Source: an uncultured Lachnospiraceae bacterium
GTDB lineage: Bacteria > Bacillota > Clostridia > Lachnospirales > Lachnospiraceae
Direction of reading: 5' to 3'
Assembly: GCA_910587935.1 (NCBI GenBank)
Contig: CAJUNP010000003.1
Coordinates: 69,842 to 133,841 of the forward strand
DNA length: 64,000 nt
Under the pieces are notes generated by a model. That model saw nothing but the letters and a program-made list of their open reading frames with translations, searched no databases and was not told where the DNA came from. The position numbers and the translations under genes are program-made. Shown in pieces: positions 54,755 to 64,000 of this stretch (positions are counted from its first letter, which is position 1; every line of letters begins with the position of its first letter).

Positions 54755-55465
54755 ATGCGTTACGGATATGGATATTATATGGATCCCACTTATTTTCTGG
54801 TTCTGGCCGGAGCCATCCTTTGCATGGCGGCCAGCTTTAAGGTGAAAAGCACTTATAAGAAATATGCCAGGGTACAAAGTTTAAGCGGTCTGACCGGCGC
54901 CGAAGCGGCGGCAAAAATATTAAGCTACAGCGGTATCAGGGATGTGTCCATTGAACGGGTAGGCGGAGAGCTTACGGATCATTTTGATCCGAAAAGCAAA
55001 GTGGTGCGTCTGTCAGATTCAACCTACGGTTCAACGTCAGTTGCCGCAATCGGGGTCGCGGCCCATGAGTGCGGCCACGTGTTGCAGCATCAGGAAGGTT
55101 ATCTGCCCATTAAGATCCGAAGTGCTCTGGTTCCGGCTGCCAATATTGGAAGCAGACTGGGGATTCCCATTATTTTACTGGGCGTCATTTTAAGCTGGAA
55201 TCAGATGCTGATTCAGGTCGGCATATGGGTTTTTGCTCTTGCGGTTTTGTTTCAGCTGGTAACGTTACCGGTGGAATTTAACGCTTCAGGCCGGGCGCTT
55301 GCCAAGGTGCAGGAGTTCGGGATTTTAAGCGAAATGGAAACGGGAAGCTGCAGGAAGGTTTTAGGGGCGGCGGCTCTGACTTATGTGGCGGCTGCCGCAT
55401 CGAGTATTCTGCAGCTGCTTCGTCTGATCCTTCTATTCGGTAACCGCAGAAGCAGCAGGGATTAA
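54755..55465 (+). CDS. YugP-like zinc metallopeptidase
   Basis: A 236-residue membrane protein of the YugP/zinc metallopeptidase family. It has an N-terminal membrane segment, the zinc motif HECGH (AAHECGHVLQH) and two or more later spans around 130-170 and 205-225. The function is not established. GGAGG lies before the ATG, and the gene lies two bases after fmt and two before rsmB, so it is part of the same translation-linked operon. Confidence 0.85.
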   Translation: MRYGYGYYMDPTYFLVLAGAILCMAASFKVKSTYKKYARVQSLSGLTGAEAAAKILSYSGIRDVSIERVGGELTDHFDPKSKVVRLSDSTYGSTSVAAIGVAAHECGHVLQHQEGYLPIKIRSALVPAANIGSRLGIPIILLGVILSWNQMLIQVGIWVFALAVLFQLVTLPVEFNASGRALAKVQEFGILSEMETGSCRKVLGAAALTYVAAAASSILQLLRLILLFGNRRSSRD

Positions 55466-55467
55466 CG

Positions 55468-56847
55468 ATGGCACAGACAGACAATGCGAGAGAAATAATC
55501 GTAAATATGCTGATGAAGATAAGCGCGGGGGAGGAATACTCCCACGTGCTGCTTCGCAGTGTACTGGAAAAATATGATTATCTGGATAAAAGAGATAAAG
55601 CTTTCATAAAACAGGTTACGGAAGGAAGTCTGGAAAGACGGATTACGATCGATTACATCCTGGACGCCTTTTCCAGAACGCCGGTAAAGAAAATGAAGCC
55701 CTTTATCCGTGAACTGCTGCGGATGAGCGTCTATCAGATTCTATATATGTCCAGGGTCCCGGCCCGCGCCGCCATCAACGAAGCGGTAAAGCTGGCTGGA
55801 AAAAGAGGATTTGGCGGACTTACGGGATTTGTCAACGGAGTACTCAGAACCATTGCAAGAGACGGGAAAGATTATCCGCTTCCGGATGAAGAAAAGAAGC
55901 CGGTTCTTGCTTTCAGTATAAAATATTCCATGCCTGAGTGGATTGTGGAACAATTTCTGAAAGATTTTGGCAGGGAAAAGACTCTGAAAATTTTGCAGGG
56001 TCTGTCGGAAACCAGGCCTGTAACCATTCGTTTTCAGAAAAACGTTTCCGTGGAAGAGAGAGCGGCGCTTCTTTATGCCATGAAGGAGATGGGAATCAGC
56101 ATCAGGAAGCACCCGTATCTGGAGTCGGCTTATGAGCTGTCCGGACTGGAGGGAGCGGCGGCGCTTCCCGGTTTCCCGGAAGGGAAAATCACCGTGCAGG
56201 ACGTCAGTTCCATGCTGGCGGCAGAGGCAGCGGGAATTAAGCAGGGAGATTTTGTTTTGGACGTATGCGCCGCGCCCGGAGGAAAGACGGCGTATGCCGC
56301 CATGCTGACAGGAACGGAAGGATCTGTGGAAGCGAGGGACGTATCTTCCTATAAATCGATGATGATTGAAGAAACCTGCGCCAGGCTGGGGCTTAAAAAT
56401 GTGACCGTTAAGATACGGGATGCAAGATGGGCGGACGAGTCGGACAGGGAATGCGCCGATGTTGTATTTGCGGACGTACCCTGCATGGGACTTGGCGTGA
56501 TGGGGCGCAAAAGGGATATCAGGTATCGGATTTGCCGGGAAGATTTAGCTTCCATTACGGAATTGCAGCGGCAGATTGTGCGTGCGGCAGCCTCCTGTGT
56601 AAAACCCCGGGGAACGCTGTTGTATAGTACTTGTTCCATGACGCGTGAAGAAAATGAAGAGATGGTTTCCTTTATGGAAAAGGAACTGGGACTTAAGACA
56701 GAGAGTATGGAGAAGGTTCTTCCGAAAAGCTTTCTGGACTGTTTAAACGGCGGGGAGCTGGAAGAAATTGCGCGGGGAACCATGCGGCTTTTACCGGGAA
56801 TTCACGAAACGGACGGCTTCTTTTTTGCCAGAATGAAAAAGGTGTAA
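55468..56847 (+). CDS. rsmB: 16S rRNA (cytosine-967-C5) methyltransferase RsmB
   Basis: A 459-residue m5C methyltransferase. The N-terminal NusB-like domain (REIIVNMLMKISAGEEYSH) is followed by the SAM-binding block VLDVCAAPGGKTAYAA and the catalytic cysteines in DVPCMGLGV and YSTCSMTREENE. The length is normal. rlmN follows after five bases. Confidence 0.94.
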   Translation: MAQTDNAREIIVNMLMKISAGEEYSHVLLRSVLEKYDYLDKRDKAFIKQVTEGSLERRITIDYILDAFSRTPVKKMKPFIRELLRMSVYQILYMSRVPARAAINEAVKLAGKRGFGGLTGFVNGVLRTIARDGKDYPLPDEEKKPVLAFSIKYSMPEWIVEQFLKDFGREKTLKILQGLSETRPVTIRFQKNVSVEERAALLYAMKEMGISIRKHPYLESAYELSGLEGAAALPGFPEGKITVQDVSSMLAAEAAGIKQGDFVLDVCAAPGGKTAYAAMLTGTEGSVEARDVSSYKSMMIEETCARLGLKNVTVKIRDARWADESDRECADVVFADVPCMGLGVMGRKRDIRYRICREDLASITELQRQIVRAAASCVKPRGTLLYSTCSMTREENEEMVSFMEKELGLKTESMEKVLPKSFLDCLNGGELEEIARGTMRLLPGIHETDGFFFARMKKV

Positions 56848-56852
56848 CAAAA

Positions 56853-57917
56853 TTGGATACAATAGAAAAGACCGATATAAAATCTTTAAATCTGCAGGAA
56901 TTAACGGAAGCTATGATACGATTGGGAGAGAAACCATTCCGGGCAAGGCAGGTTTACGAATGGATGCATGTAAAGCTGGCGGCAGGTTTTTCCGAAATGT
57001 CAAATATTTCGGAAACGCTTAAGGAAAAATGCCGGGAATGTTTTGCATATACTTTTTTAGATGTTGTACGGATACAGGAATCCAAAACGGACGGTACCAA
57101 AAAATTTTTGTTCCGGCTTGCGGACGGCAATTTAATTGAAAGCGTCTGGATGAAGTACAGGCATGGCAATTCCGTTTGCGTTTCCTCCCAGGTGGGATGC
57201 AGAATGGGATGCAGATTTTGTGCGTCTACCATCGACGGACTGGAACGTTCCCTTAAGGCTTCCGAGATGCTGGAGCAGGTTTATGCCATAACCCGTTTAA
57301 CCGGGGAGAGGGTTTCCCATGTGGTTGTGATGGGTTCCGGGGAACCGATGGATAATTTTGAGCAGACTCTGAAATTTATCGAGCTGCTTACCGATGAGGA
57401 CGGACTTCATATCAGCCAGAGGAATGTAACCGTATCAACCTGCGGCATTGTGCCCAAAATCAGGGAGCTTGCGGATAAAAACCTGCAGATTACGCTTGCA
57501 ATTTCGCTGCATGCCTCAAATAATGAAAAACGTAAAAAACTGATGCCGATCGCAGGAACGTATTCCATGGATGAATTACTGGATTCCTGCAGGTATTATT
57601 TTGATAAAACGGGCAGAAGGCTGACTTTTGAATACAGTCTTGTCGCAGGAGTAAACGACACAAAAGAAGATGCAAAAGAACTGGCCGAACTTTTGAAGGG
57701 GATGCACGGGCATGTCAATCTGATTCCCGTAAACCCTATAAAAGAGCGCGATTTCAGAGAATCGGGAGAGCAGAATGTGCGCCGGTTTAAAAATTTTCTT
57801 GAAAAAAACAAAATAAATGTTACTATTAGAAGGGAAATGGGCAGGGATATAGACGGAGCCTGTGGACAATTAAGAAGAAGTTATATGGGAGAAGGCAGGA
57901 GGACAGAAGGGTGTTGA
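56853..57917 (+). CDS. rlmN: 23S rRNA (adenine-2503-C2) methyltransferase RlmN
   Basis: A 354-residue radical SAM methyltransferase that modifies 23S rRNA A2503 and some tRNAs. The radical SAM motif reads CRMGCRFC; GSGEPMDNF and the C-terminal cysteine near GACGQL are also present. The start codon is TTG with AAGGTG upstream; no ATG precedes the conserved region. It overlaps prpC by seven bases. Confidence 0.94.
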   Translation: MDTIEKTDIKSLNLQELTEAMIRLGEKPFRARQVYEWMHVKLAAGFSEMSNISETLKEKCRECFAYTFLDVVRIQESKTDGTKKFLFRLADGNLIESVWMKYRHGNSVCVSSQVGCRMGCRFCASTIDGLERSLKASEMLEQVYAITRLTGERVSHVVVMGSGEPMDNFEQTLKFIELLTDEDGLHISQRNVTVSTCGIVPKIRELADKNLQITLAISLHASNNEKRKKLMPIAGTYSMDELLDSCRYYFDKTGRRLTFEYSLVAGVNDTKEDAKELAELLKGMHGHVNLIPVNPIKERDFRESGEQNVRRFKNFLEKNKINVTIRREMGRDIDGACGQLRRSYMGEGRRTEGC

Positions 57918-58642
57918 AAACATTTTCCATTACCGATATTGGAAAAAAACGACAACTGAATCAGGATTATGTTTATACGTCTGAAATACCGGTTGGAATT
58001 CTTCCCAATGTCTTTATTGTGGCGGACGGTATGGGAGGGCACAATGCCGGGGATTATGCTTCCAAATATACGGTAGAAACGATCGTTCGGGAAATAGAAT
58101 GTTCGAAAGAGGATAATGCGGTTACGGTCATTAAGAATGCTATTGAGATTGCAAACGGACATATCCGCCAGAAAGCGGAAGAGGATATACACTTATATGG
58201 TATGGGAACAACCCTGGTAGTCGCAACCTGTATGGGGAATACGCTGCAGGTGGCCAATGTGGGAGACAGCAGACTGTATGTGGTGAACGAGACGATTACA
58301 CAAATAACAAGAGATCATTCTCTGGTTGAAGAAATGGTAAGGATGGGAGGAATAGACAGGGAAACTGCAAGAAGCCATCCGGATAAGAATATTATTACCA
58401 GAGCAATCGGGGCCAGCGAAACCATAAAGGTAGATTTTTTTACGGTGGAACTGCACCAGGGAGATATTGTACTGATGTGTTCCGACGGCCTGACGAATAT
58501 GCTGGAGGACGAGGAAATACGTATGATCCTGAATGGACAGAGGGACATTGTGGAAAAGGCTGAAGAATTGGTAAAGGCCGCTAATAATAACGGCGGCAGA
58601 GACAATATAGCGGTTATTTTGATAGAGCCGTTTGCAGATTAA
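57911..58642 (+). CDS. prpC: PP2C-family serine/threonine protein phosphatase
   Basis: A 243-residue PPM phosphatase that opposes the kinase encoded next. Metal-binding motifs are present: TDIGKKRQLNQDY, VADGMGGHNAG, MGTTLVVA, NVGDSRLYV and the late GGRDNIAV. The start is GTG with GGAGGA upstream. prpC-prkC pairs are standard in Firmicutes and control wall synthesis, ribosome biogenesis and spore germination. Confidence 0.94.
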   Translation: MLKTFSITDIGKKRQLNQDYVYTSEIPVGILPNVFIVADGMGGHNAGDYASKYTVETIVREIECSKEDNAVTVIKNAIEIANGHIRQKAEEDIHLYGMGTTLVVATCMGNTLQVANVGDSRLYVVNETITQITRDHSLVEEMVRMGGIDRETARSHPDKNIITRAIGASETIKVDFFTVELHQGDIVLMCSDGLTNMLEDEEIRMILNGQRDIVEKAEELVKAANNNGGRDNIAVILIEPFAD

Positions 58643-58661
58643 GGAATCAAGGAGTAAAAGA

Positions 58662-60788
58662 ATGATTAAAATTGGAATGATGATTGGAGAACGCTACGAG
58701 ATACTGGAAAAAATAGGTACTGGCGGAATGTCCGATGTCTACAAGGCAAAAGATCATAAACTGAATCGGTTCGTTGCCGTAAAAGTACTGAAGCAGGAAT
58801 TCAGCGAGAACGCTAATTTTGTTTCCAAATTCCGGGTCGAAGCACAGGCTGCGGCGGGCTTAATGCATCCCAATATTGTGAATGTGTATGATGTAGGGGA
58901 AGAAAACGGCATTTATTTTATTGTGATGGAACTGGTAGAGGGTATTACGCTTAAAAAATATATTGAGAAAAAAGCGCGTCTTTCCGTGAAGGAAGCGACC
59001 AGTATTGCCATTCAGGTATCAATGGGCATCGAGGCGGCGCATAATAACCATATTATTCACAGAGATATTAAACCTCAAAATATTATTATTTCCAAAGAAG
59101 GGAAAGTTAAGGTTACGGATTTCGGTATTGCCAAGGCGGCGACCAGCAATACCATTACTTCCAATGTGATGGGAAGTGTACATTATACGTCTCCGGAACA
59201 GGCAAGAGGCGGATACAGTGATGAAAAGAGCGATATTTATTCTTTGGGAATTACACTGTTTGAAATGCTGACGGGACGGGTTCCCTTTAACGGAGAGACT
59301 ACCGTGGCGATTGCCATTAAACATATTCAGGAGGAACTTCCCTCCCCCAGAGAGTTTGTTCCCGAAATTCCCGTAAGCATAGAGCAGATTGTATTTAAGT
59401 GCTGCCAGAAAAGTCCAGACCGGAGATATCAGTCCATGGGAGAAGTAATTCAGGATCTGAAGCAGTCGCTCCTGAATCCGGACAGTGACTTTGTAGTGAT
59501 GGCAGATCCGGATGAGGAAGCTTCTACGCGGATGATTTCCGATTCCGAGATGGAGCAGATAAAAAGGCAGTCCGACAGACGGGATTCCATGGATGAAAGC
59601 CTGCGTCTGCGGAGAGAAGTTTACCATCAGGAAGAGTACGGCGAAGAAGAATATGACGCGGATATGCCGGAAGATGAGGAGTATGATGAAGATTATGATC
59701 CCAAGATGGAAAAAATCACAACGATTCTTGCGGTAGTTGCGGGTGTTTTGATTTGCGGTATTATTATATTTTTGGTGGGTCGTATTTTTGGTGTTTTTGA
59801 TTTTAGTTCTATTGGTTCCAAAATCAAACAGGAAGAGTCTTCTACAGAAGAGCAGCAGCCGGTGACGATGATCAGTGTGACAGGCAAAAATGTGGAAGAC
59901 GTAAAAAAGGAACTGACGGATCTGGGACTGATTCCGGAGGTGGAATATACCGAATCGGAAGAATATGACGAGGGAGTTGTAATCAGCGCCGATATTGCGG
60001 CGGGCGTGTCCGTACAGCCGGGGACTTCCGTAAAGCTTACCGTAAGCTCCGGAACGGAAGGGAAAACCGTGCCGCCTACTACGGGATTAAGTTATGCGGA
60101 AGCGCTGCAAAAACTGGATGAAGCCGGTTTCAGCGTTAACAAGACGGAAGCATATTCCTCTGAGGTTCAGAAAGACTATGTTATTTCCCAGAACCCGGAA
60201 GCCGGAAGCAAGGCGCCGGCAGGATCGGTTATTACCTTGCGGGTCAGCCTGGGTGAAGAGGACACAAAAGTGCGGGTACCCAATGTCATCGGTTTAAATG
60301 AAATGGACGCGACGGTTTCTCTGACGGAAGCGGGACTGCAGGTGGGTTCCGTTACCACGGAGTATAACACACAGGTTGCGGCAGATCTTGTATGTTATCA
60401 GAGCTATTCCGTAGGTTCTTATGTGGAAGCAGGTACGCTGGTTGATATTAAAATCAGTCAGGGCGAGGAACCGAAGACCTACAAATTTAATTCCAATATT
60501 GTGGCGCCGACGGTAGACGAAGACCCGGCTTATAAGACAGGTACTTCCGTTAAGGTAGTACTGACGGGAAGCGACGGAAGCGTGCTTTTCGAGACGGAAA
60601 CGGCAGGCTTTCCGGTCAGCGTGAACATTTATGGTATTAAATCTTCCACCGGTGTGATTACGATGTCTTATACGGTTACTACGGAGGGAACAACAGCAAT
60701 TGATCCGGATACGGGAGAAACCGTTACGACTCCCGGTACTTCGGAGCCAAAAAGCATTACGCGGCAGGTAAACTTTGTCGAGGAATAA
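58662..60788 (+). CDS. prkC: PASTA-domain serine/threonine kinase PrkC
   Basis: A 708-residue membrane kinase. The cytoplasmic kinase domain (~10-275) has the glycine loop GTGGMSDVYK, catalytic Lys41, HRDIKPQN with Asp135 and the DFG motif. An acidic juxtamembrane stretch precedes one membrane helix at ~353-378. Outside are three PASTA modules (~400-605), which in relatives bind muropeptides, then a ~100-residue Ig-like tail. The ATG at 58662 has AAGGAG seven bases ahead; the frame is open from 58632, overlapping prpC, but lacks a ribosome site. Confidence 0.95.
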   Translation: MIKIGMMIGERYEILEKIGTGGMSDVYKAKDHKLNRFVAVKVLKQEFSENANFVSKFRVEAQAAAGLMHPNIVNVYDVGEENGIYFIVMELVEGITLKKYIEKKARLSVKEATSIAIQVSMGIEAAHNNHIIHRDIKPQNIIISKEGKVKVTDFGIAKAATSNTITSNVMGSVHYTSPEQARGGYSDEKSDIYSLGITLFEMLTGRVPFNGETTVAIAIKHIQEELPSPREFVPEIPVSIEQIVFKCCQKSPDRRYQSMGEVIQDLKQSLLNPDSDFVVMADPDEEASTRMISDSEMEQIKRQSDRRDSMDESLRLRREVYHQEEYGEEEYDADMPEDEEYDEDYDPKMEKITTILAVVAGVLICGIIIFLVGRIFGVFDFSSIGSKIKQEESSTEEQQPVTMISVTGKNVEDVKKELTDLGLIPEVEYTESEEYDEGVVISADIAAGVSVQPGTSVKLTVSSGTEGKTVPPTTGLSYAEALQKLDEAGFSVNKTEAYSSEVQKDYVISQNPEAGSKAPAGSVITLRVSLGEEDTKVRVPNVIGLNEMDATVSLTEAGLQVGSVTTEYNTQVAADLVCYQSYSVGSYVEAGTLVDIKISQGEEPKTYKFNSNIVAPTVDEDPAYKTGTSVKVVLTGSDGSVLFETETAGFPVSVNIYGIKSSTGVITMSYTVTTEGTTAIDPDTGETVTTPGTSEPKSITRQVNFVEE

Positions 60789-60829
60789 AAAATAGCGATA
60801 TGAATTTGCAGGATAGTGCAGGAAGCCGT

Positions 60830-61708
60830 ATGCAGGGAAAAATTATTAAGGGAATCGCCGGTTTCTATTATGTTTATACGGAAACGGCCGGCATAGTGGA
60901 GTGTAAAGCAAAAGGAATATTCCGCAAAGAAAATAAAAAACCGCTGGTGGGTGACGACGTGGAGCTGGAACTTTTGTCCGGGGAGGATAAAACAGGAAAC
61001 GTTACCCGGCTTCTGCCCCGCAGAAACGAACTGATCAGACCGGCGGTTGCAAATATTGATCAGGCGGCGGTTATTTTTTCCATAACTCATCCCGAACCGA
61101 ACCTGAATTTGCTGGACCGGTTTCTTTTGATGATGGAGCGGCAGAGACTGCCGGTGATTCTTTGTTTTAATAAGCAGGATCTTGCAGAGGACGAAATGCA
61201 GAAAAGGCTTTTAAGCATTTACGGGGGGCTGCATTATAAGATATTATTTTTAAGTGCAAAGACGGAGACCGGAACAAAAGAGCTTCTGGAACTGCTTTCG
61301 GGAAAAACAACGACTGTGGCAGGCCCCAGCGGTGTTGGTAAATCGACGCTGATTAACCGTATCTGCCCACACGCACAGATGGAGACAGGGGAGATCAGCA
61401 GAAAGATTGAAAGAGGGAAACATACCACAAGACACACGCAGTTGTTCCATGTGTGCAGGGATACGTTTATCATGGATACGCCGGGATTTAGTTCGCTGGG
61501 ACTGTTTGACACGGAAAAGGAAGAGTTAAAGAAGTATTATCCGGATTTCGTGCGGGAGGAAGACGGCTGCCGGTTTCGCGGGTGCCTGCATATGGAAGAA
61601 CCGGACTGCGCGGTGAAGGCAGCGGTTAAAGAAGGCCGGATCAGCAGAGAGCGGTATGAGAATTATCGGCTGTTGTTTGAGGAGATTAAGGGGCGGAAGA
61701 AATTTTAG
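60830..61708 (+). CDS. rsgA: Small ribosomal subunit biogenesis GTPase RsgA
   Basis: A 292-residue circularly permuted GTPase that helps mature the 30S subunit. An OB-fold N-terminus (MQGKIIKGIAGFYYV) is followed by the permuted motifs FNKQD (G4), GPSGVGKST (G1) and DTPGF (G3), and a C-terminal zinc-binding region with CRFRGCLH. The ATG at 60830 follows AGGAAG; an in-frame ATG at 60800 lacks a site. It is the last gene of the operon with prpC-prkC. Confidence 0.94.
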   Translation: MQGKIIKGIAGFYYVYTETAGIVECKAKGIFRKENKKPLVGDDVELELLSGEDKTGNVTRLLPRRNELIRPAVANIDQAAVIFSITHPEPNLNLLDRFLLMMERQRLPVILCFNKQDLAEDEMQKRLLSIYGGLHYKILFLSAKTETGTKELLELLSGKTTTVAGPSGVGKSTLINRICPHAQMETGEISRKIERGKHTTRHTQLFHVCRDTFIMDTPGFSSLGLFDTEKEELKKYYPDFVREEDGCRFRGCLHMEEPDCAVKAAVKEGRISRERYENYRLLFEEIKGRKKF

Positions 61709-61833
61709 GAAGAGCGTTGTACAGGGATTTGTTGGCATATTCGATAAATCTAAATAAAAAGTATATTATGATTAATCGTAAGATATTTATAATAAAATGG
61801 TTTTAAATTCATAGTGGAGGTAACAATAATAGG

Positions 61834-62163
61834 ATGAATAATATCAAAAATCTGTGTACGTGGGTGATAGTATTTTTTATTATTTTGGGTGTAATATTTG
61901 GCTGTATTGGATTTAATAAAAAAAATGTTTATGTAAATAGCGAGTATGACGTAATAAACAAAAATGTTTATGTTGGCGGGGATGCTTACAATTTTATTAT
62001 AAATGGAACGTACTTTGTCGGATATTCTGTTTTATGTGGGGCAAGTTTTGTTATTTCGGCACTTTTTGGTGTTTTGAGGTGTTACATAGTATATGATGAG
62101 TCTAAAGAATCTATTATTGCAGCAGTTAAACAAAATGACAATGAGGGTTTGCCGCCTTTATAG
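61834..62163 (+). CDS. Small membrane protein of unknown function
   Basis: A 109-residue protein that I do not recognise. Two membrane segments lie at ~8-28 and ~65-88; between them is a short segment rich in Asn, Tyr and Val with an NVYV repeat. The C-terminus (YDESKESIIAAVKQND) is charged. A GGAGG lies 12 bases before the ATG, with ATAGG nearer. The codon use is clearly more AT-rich than in the genes before 61.7 kb, marking the start of an accessory segment. It is followed by the zinc-ribbon gene 18 bases later. Confidence 0.65.
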   Translation: MNNIKNLCTWVIVFFIILGVIFGCIGFNKKNVYVNSEYDVINKNVYVGGDAYNFIINGTYFVGYSVLCGASFVISALFGVLRCYIVYDESKESIIAAVKQNDNEGLPPL

Positions 62164-62181
62164 TTATAGGGAGAGTCTAAA

Positions 62182-62862
62182 ATGTCTGATAGATACAAAC
62201 GATTAATAAGTTATAATAATCAAATGTGGTCAAAGGACTGTCCTATTTTGTTTGTAAAGGGGGCTTTGTTAGAAGATACACATAATAAGCAGAATATTTT
62301 ACAATTTCAATTTCAGAATATTCAGGATGATGTAATAATAGCTGTAAAACTAAATATTAAATGTTATGATTTAGCGGGAACCTCTATTGATGGTATTGTT
62401 AGTTTTACATATATGGATCTTTCGCTTGTAAGAGGAGAAACTTTTGGAGAACAATCGGCAATTTATGTTCCATATTCGGAAGCACGATTATTTGATATAA
62501 CAGTTTCGCAAGTGATAACAGCAGAAAGGAAAGTAATTGATAATGATTTAAATCTGTCACAGATAATTCCATCTAAGAATATTTCAGCATTAGGTGTATT
62601 ATCAGATGAATTTAAACGTCAAATAAGCAAAAGCGGTTGTCAAGGAGAAGTAGTTTTTATTCCGGTTCAAAGAGATAATTATTGGTACTGTTGTTGTGGC
62701 GCTTTAAATAATAATTCTCGAACAGTATGTTGGAAATGTTCTATAGCTAAAAAGAAATTGTTTGAGTTATTAAATAAAGAATATCTCATAGAACAATTAG
62801 ATATATACAATCAAGAGCAGAAAGCTTTGGAATTGGAAAGAGAGCAGATCGAAAAGCAATAA
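62182..62862 (+). pseudogene. 5' part of a zinc-ribbon/TPR-like membrane protein, split by TAA
   Basis: A 226-residue open frame. A beta-rich N-terminal domain is followed by a short zinc ribbon (WYCCCGALNNNSRTVCWKC) near 170-192, then a Glu/Lys-rich coil ending in EREQIEKQ. It stops at a TAA (62860-62862). The same frame continues without another stop to 63936, and the protein downstream begins with a charged coil and membrane segment that join smoothly. GGGAGAG precedes the ATG. I read this as one gene broken by a nonsense change; a real stop, with a truncated soluble product, cannot be excluded. Confidence 0.7.
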
Positions 62863-63936
62863 AAAGATAGAATTGATAAAATCAAAAGGAAAACGCTGAA
62901 AGCAGTAAGTATTGGTACAATTATTGTTATATTGTGTATTATTTTTGTTCCTGTAGTCAGTACTGCGGTGAAAAATAGGAGACTATATTTAGAGGCAGTA
63001 TCGTTAAGTGAAAATAGAAAATATGAAGAAGCGATCAGTATATTTAAGAAACTTGGTGAATATTCGGATTCTGTAACATTAATGGAGGAAGCGGAAACAG
63101 AACTCAATGAACAGGAATATACAAAAGCTATAAGATTATTAGACGATTTAACAAATACAATTAACTTGCAAACGGCCATGAATATTTTAACACATATTAA
63201 AACGTATAAAGATAGCGAAGCAATATTAAATCAATTAGAGGATGTTATCAATATTACTGATTTTTTAAGTGAGAAAGAGTATGAAGAAGCGTTTGGAATT
63301 ATAAATACGGCAGAGAAGTTTCCTATTGATCTGACAGAGTTTATAGATCTTGTATATGAAGAAGTATATAGTGAAGCAGAGGATGATTATAGTGGTGAAA
63401 AATATGAAGAGGCAATAGATCTTTTAGAACTTCTGGATGGATATAGAGATTCAGAACTATTTATTGCTCAAATTAATGATAAGATAAAAGAAAAGGAAGT
63501 AGAAGCAAAACGGTTGGAAGAAGAACGCCGAGCTGAAGAAGAAAGAAAAGCAGAGGAAGAACGTAAAGCAAAAGAAAAAGCAGAAGAAGCAAAGAATATG
63601 ACTCCGGAACAGGCAATTGCCTGGATGAATGGTAATTGGCATAATAAGAATAATGTACAATATAATTTCGATTTGAATAGTGATGGAACAATGCCAATGC
63701 CTTGTACTGATTCATTTTGGAGTGATTATTCTTCAGGTACATGGTCGTGTAGCGGTAATACGATAACAATGACGGGCTTTGTGGGAAAAACAACATTAGG
63801 ATATGGCTATATGAATATCAAATTTAAAGTAACAAAAATTGGTGAAAATAGTGCAACAATTGTTTATACAATTTATTGTGAAGGCCATGAAGATGAAGTT
63901 CCACCCCAATCAAGTACTGATCAAATAACACGCTAA
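62863..63936 (+). pseudogene. 3' part of the same split gene: membrane, TPR-like and C-terminal domains
   Basis: The frame of the preceding fragment continues for 357 codons. It reads a basic coil (KDRIDKIKRKTLKA), a membrane helix, and then TPR-like repeats of the type A..L...KYEEAI.IF..L..Y.DS, followed by a Lys/Glu/Ala-rich coil and a ~110-residue C-terminal domain (PEQAIAWMNGNWHNKNN) with beta-rich, lipocalin-like spacing. The only usable start is TTG 62932 inside the membrane helix, with no ribosome site, so the piece is unlikely to be made alone. In intact relatives the order zinc ribbon, coil, membrane helix and repeats occurs in one chain. Confidence 0.7.
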
Positions 63937-63962
63937 AAAAATATTTCGGAAAGGCGGTCAGT

Positions 63963-64000
63963 ATGTGCAGGAAATTTACCCCGGATGAACTGAATACCAT
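63963..64000 (+). CDS. 5' end of a gene cut by the window edge (possible transposase)
   Basis: The ATG at 63963 follows AAGGCGG and is open for the remaining 12 codons (MCRKFTPDELNT). The start resembles the N-terminus of IS66-type transposases of Lachnospiraceae as I recall them, but 12 residues cannot prove it. Confidence 0.35.
   Translation, partial: MCRKFTPDELNT

Noticed and set aside
62860..62862. Programmed readthrough of the TAA or selenocysteine/pyrrolysine use
   Set aside because: TAA is not the codon used for either amino acid, and the following AAA gives no known readthrough context; a nonsense mutation is simpler.

Overview
The window looks like chromosome of an anaerobic, spore-forming Clostridia, most likely Lachnospiraceae. 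The evidence is gene content and order, not a search: sporulation genes (spoIIM, an SpoVB-like flippase, a Spo0A-type DNA-binding protein), the SCIFF ranthipeptide pair scfA/scfB, a fused secDF, remA in a yicC-remA-gmk-rpoZ-rimO-pgsA-cinA run, recA-recX-rny, a DNPR-type MurE (meso-diaminopimelate wall), and Shine-Dalgarno sites close to AAGGAGG with sigma-A-like promoters spaced 17 bp. No rRNA, tRNA or CRISPR array was seen. No gene-free stretch exceeds 300 bases.

Layout. 1-3.8 kb: a fragment of an upstream gene, a PTS IIC-EAL fusion (membrane sugar-permease domain joined to a c-di-GMP phosphodiesterase domain), a membrane-anchored unknown protein, and greA. 3.8-8.3 kb: DUF4317 protein (minus strand), a divergent S66 peptidase, a receiver-less Spo0A-like regulator behind a perfect 0A box, and glycogen synthase. 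8.4-16.5 kb: a MATE/MurJ-like flippase with an odd hydrophilic insert, rqcH (minus strand), and a 1420-residue secreted multidomain protein. 16.6-23.2 kb: one operon, yicC to cinA plus a zinc-ribbon membrane protein, bounded by a strong promoter and a terminator. 23.3-30.8 kb: SOS-controlled recA, recX, rny, a class Ic aminotransferase, a NUDIX hydrolase, spoIIM and xerD. 30.8-33.3 kb (minus strand): DAHP synthase and an SpoVB-like flippase. 33.4-41.4 kb: hisS-aspS-PPTase-ABC-ABC and a leaderless amidase. 41.4-47.4 kb: a CNNM/CorC protein (minus strand), then a TIGR04086-like membrane protein, scfA, scfB and secDF. 47.4-61.7 kb: recJ, then murE-priA-def-fmt-metallopeptidase-rsmB-rlmN-prpC-prkC-rsgA.

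61.8-64.0 kb changes character: base composition becomes visibly AT-rich and the genes are accessory. A membrane/zinc-ribbon/TPR-like protein is split by one in-frame TAA, and the window ends 38 bases into another gene, possibly a transposase.

The best candidates for a second look are the IIC-EAL fusion with its unknown neighbour, the receiver-less Spo0A with its 0A box, the SCIFF locus with a hairpin between precursor and maturase, the stop-split accessory gene, the inverted repeat over the murE promoter, and the hairpin that covers the amidase ribosome-binding site. I did not find a clearly new multi-gene system; most of the window is conserved housekeeping DNA.
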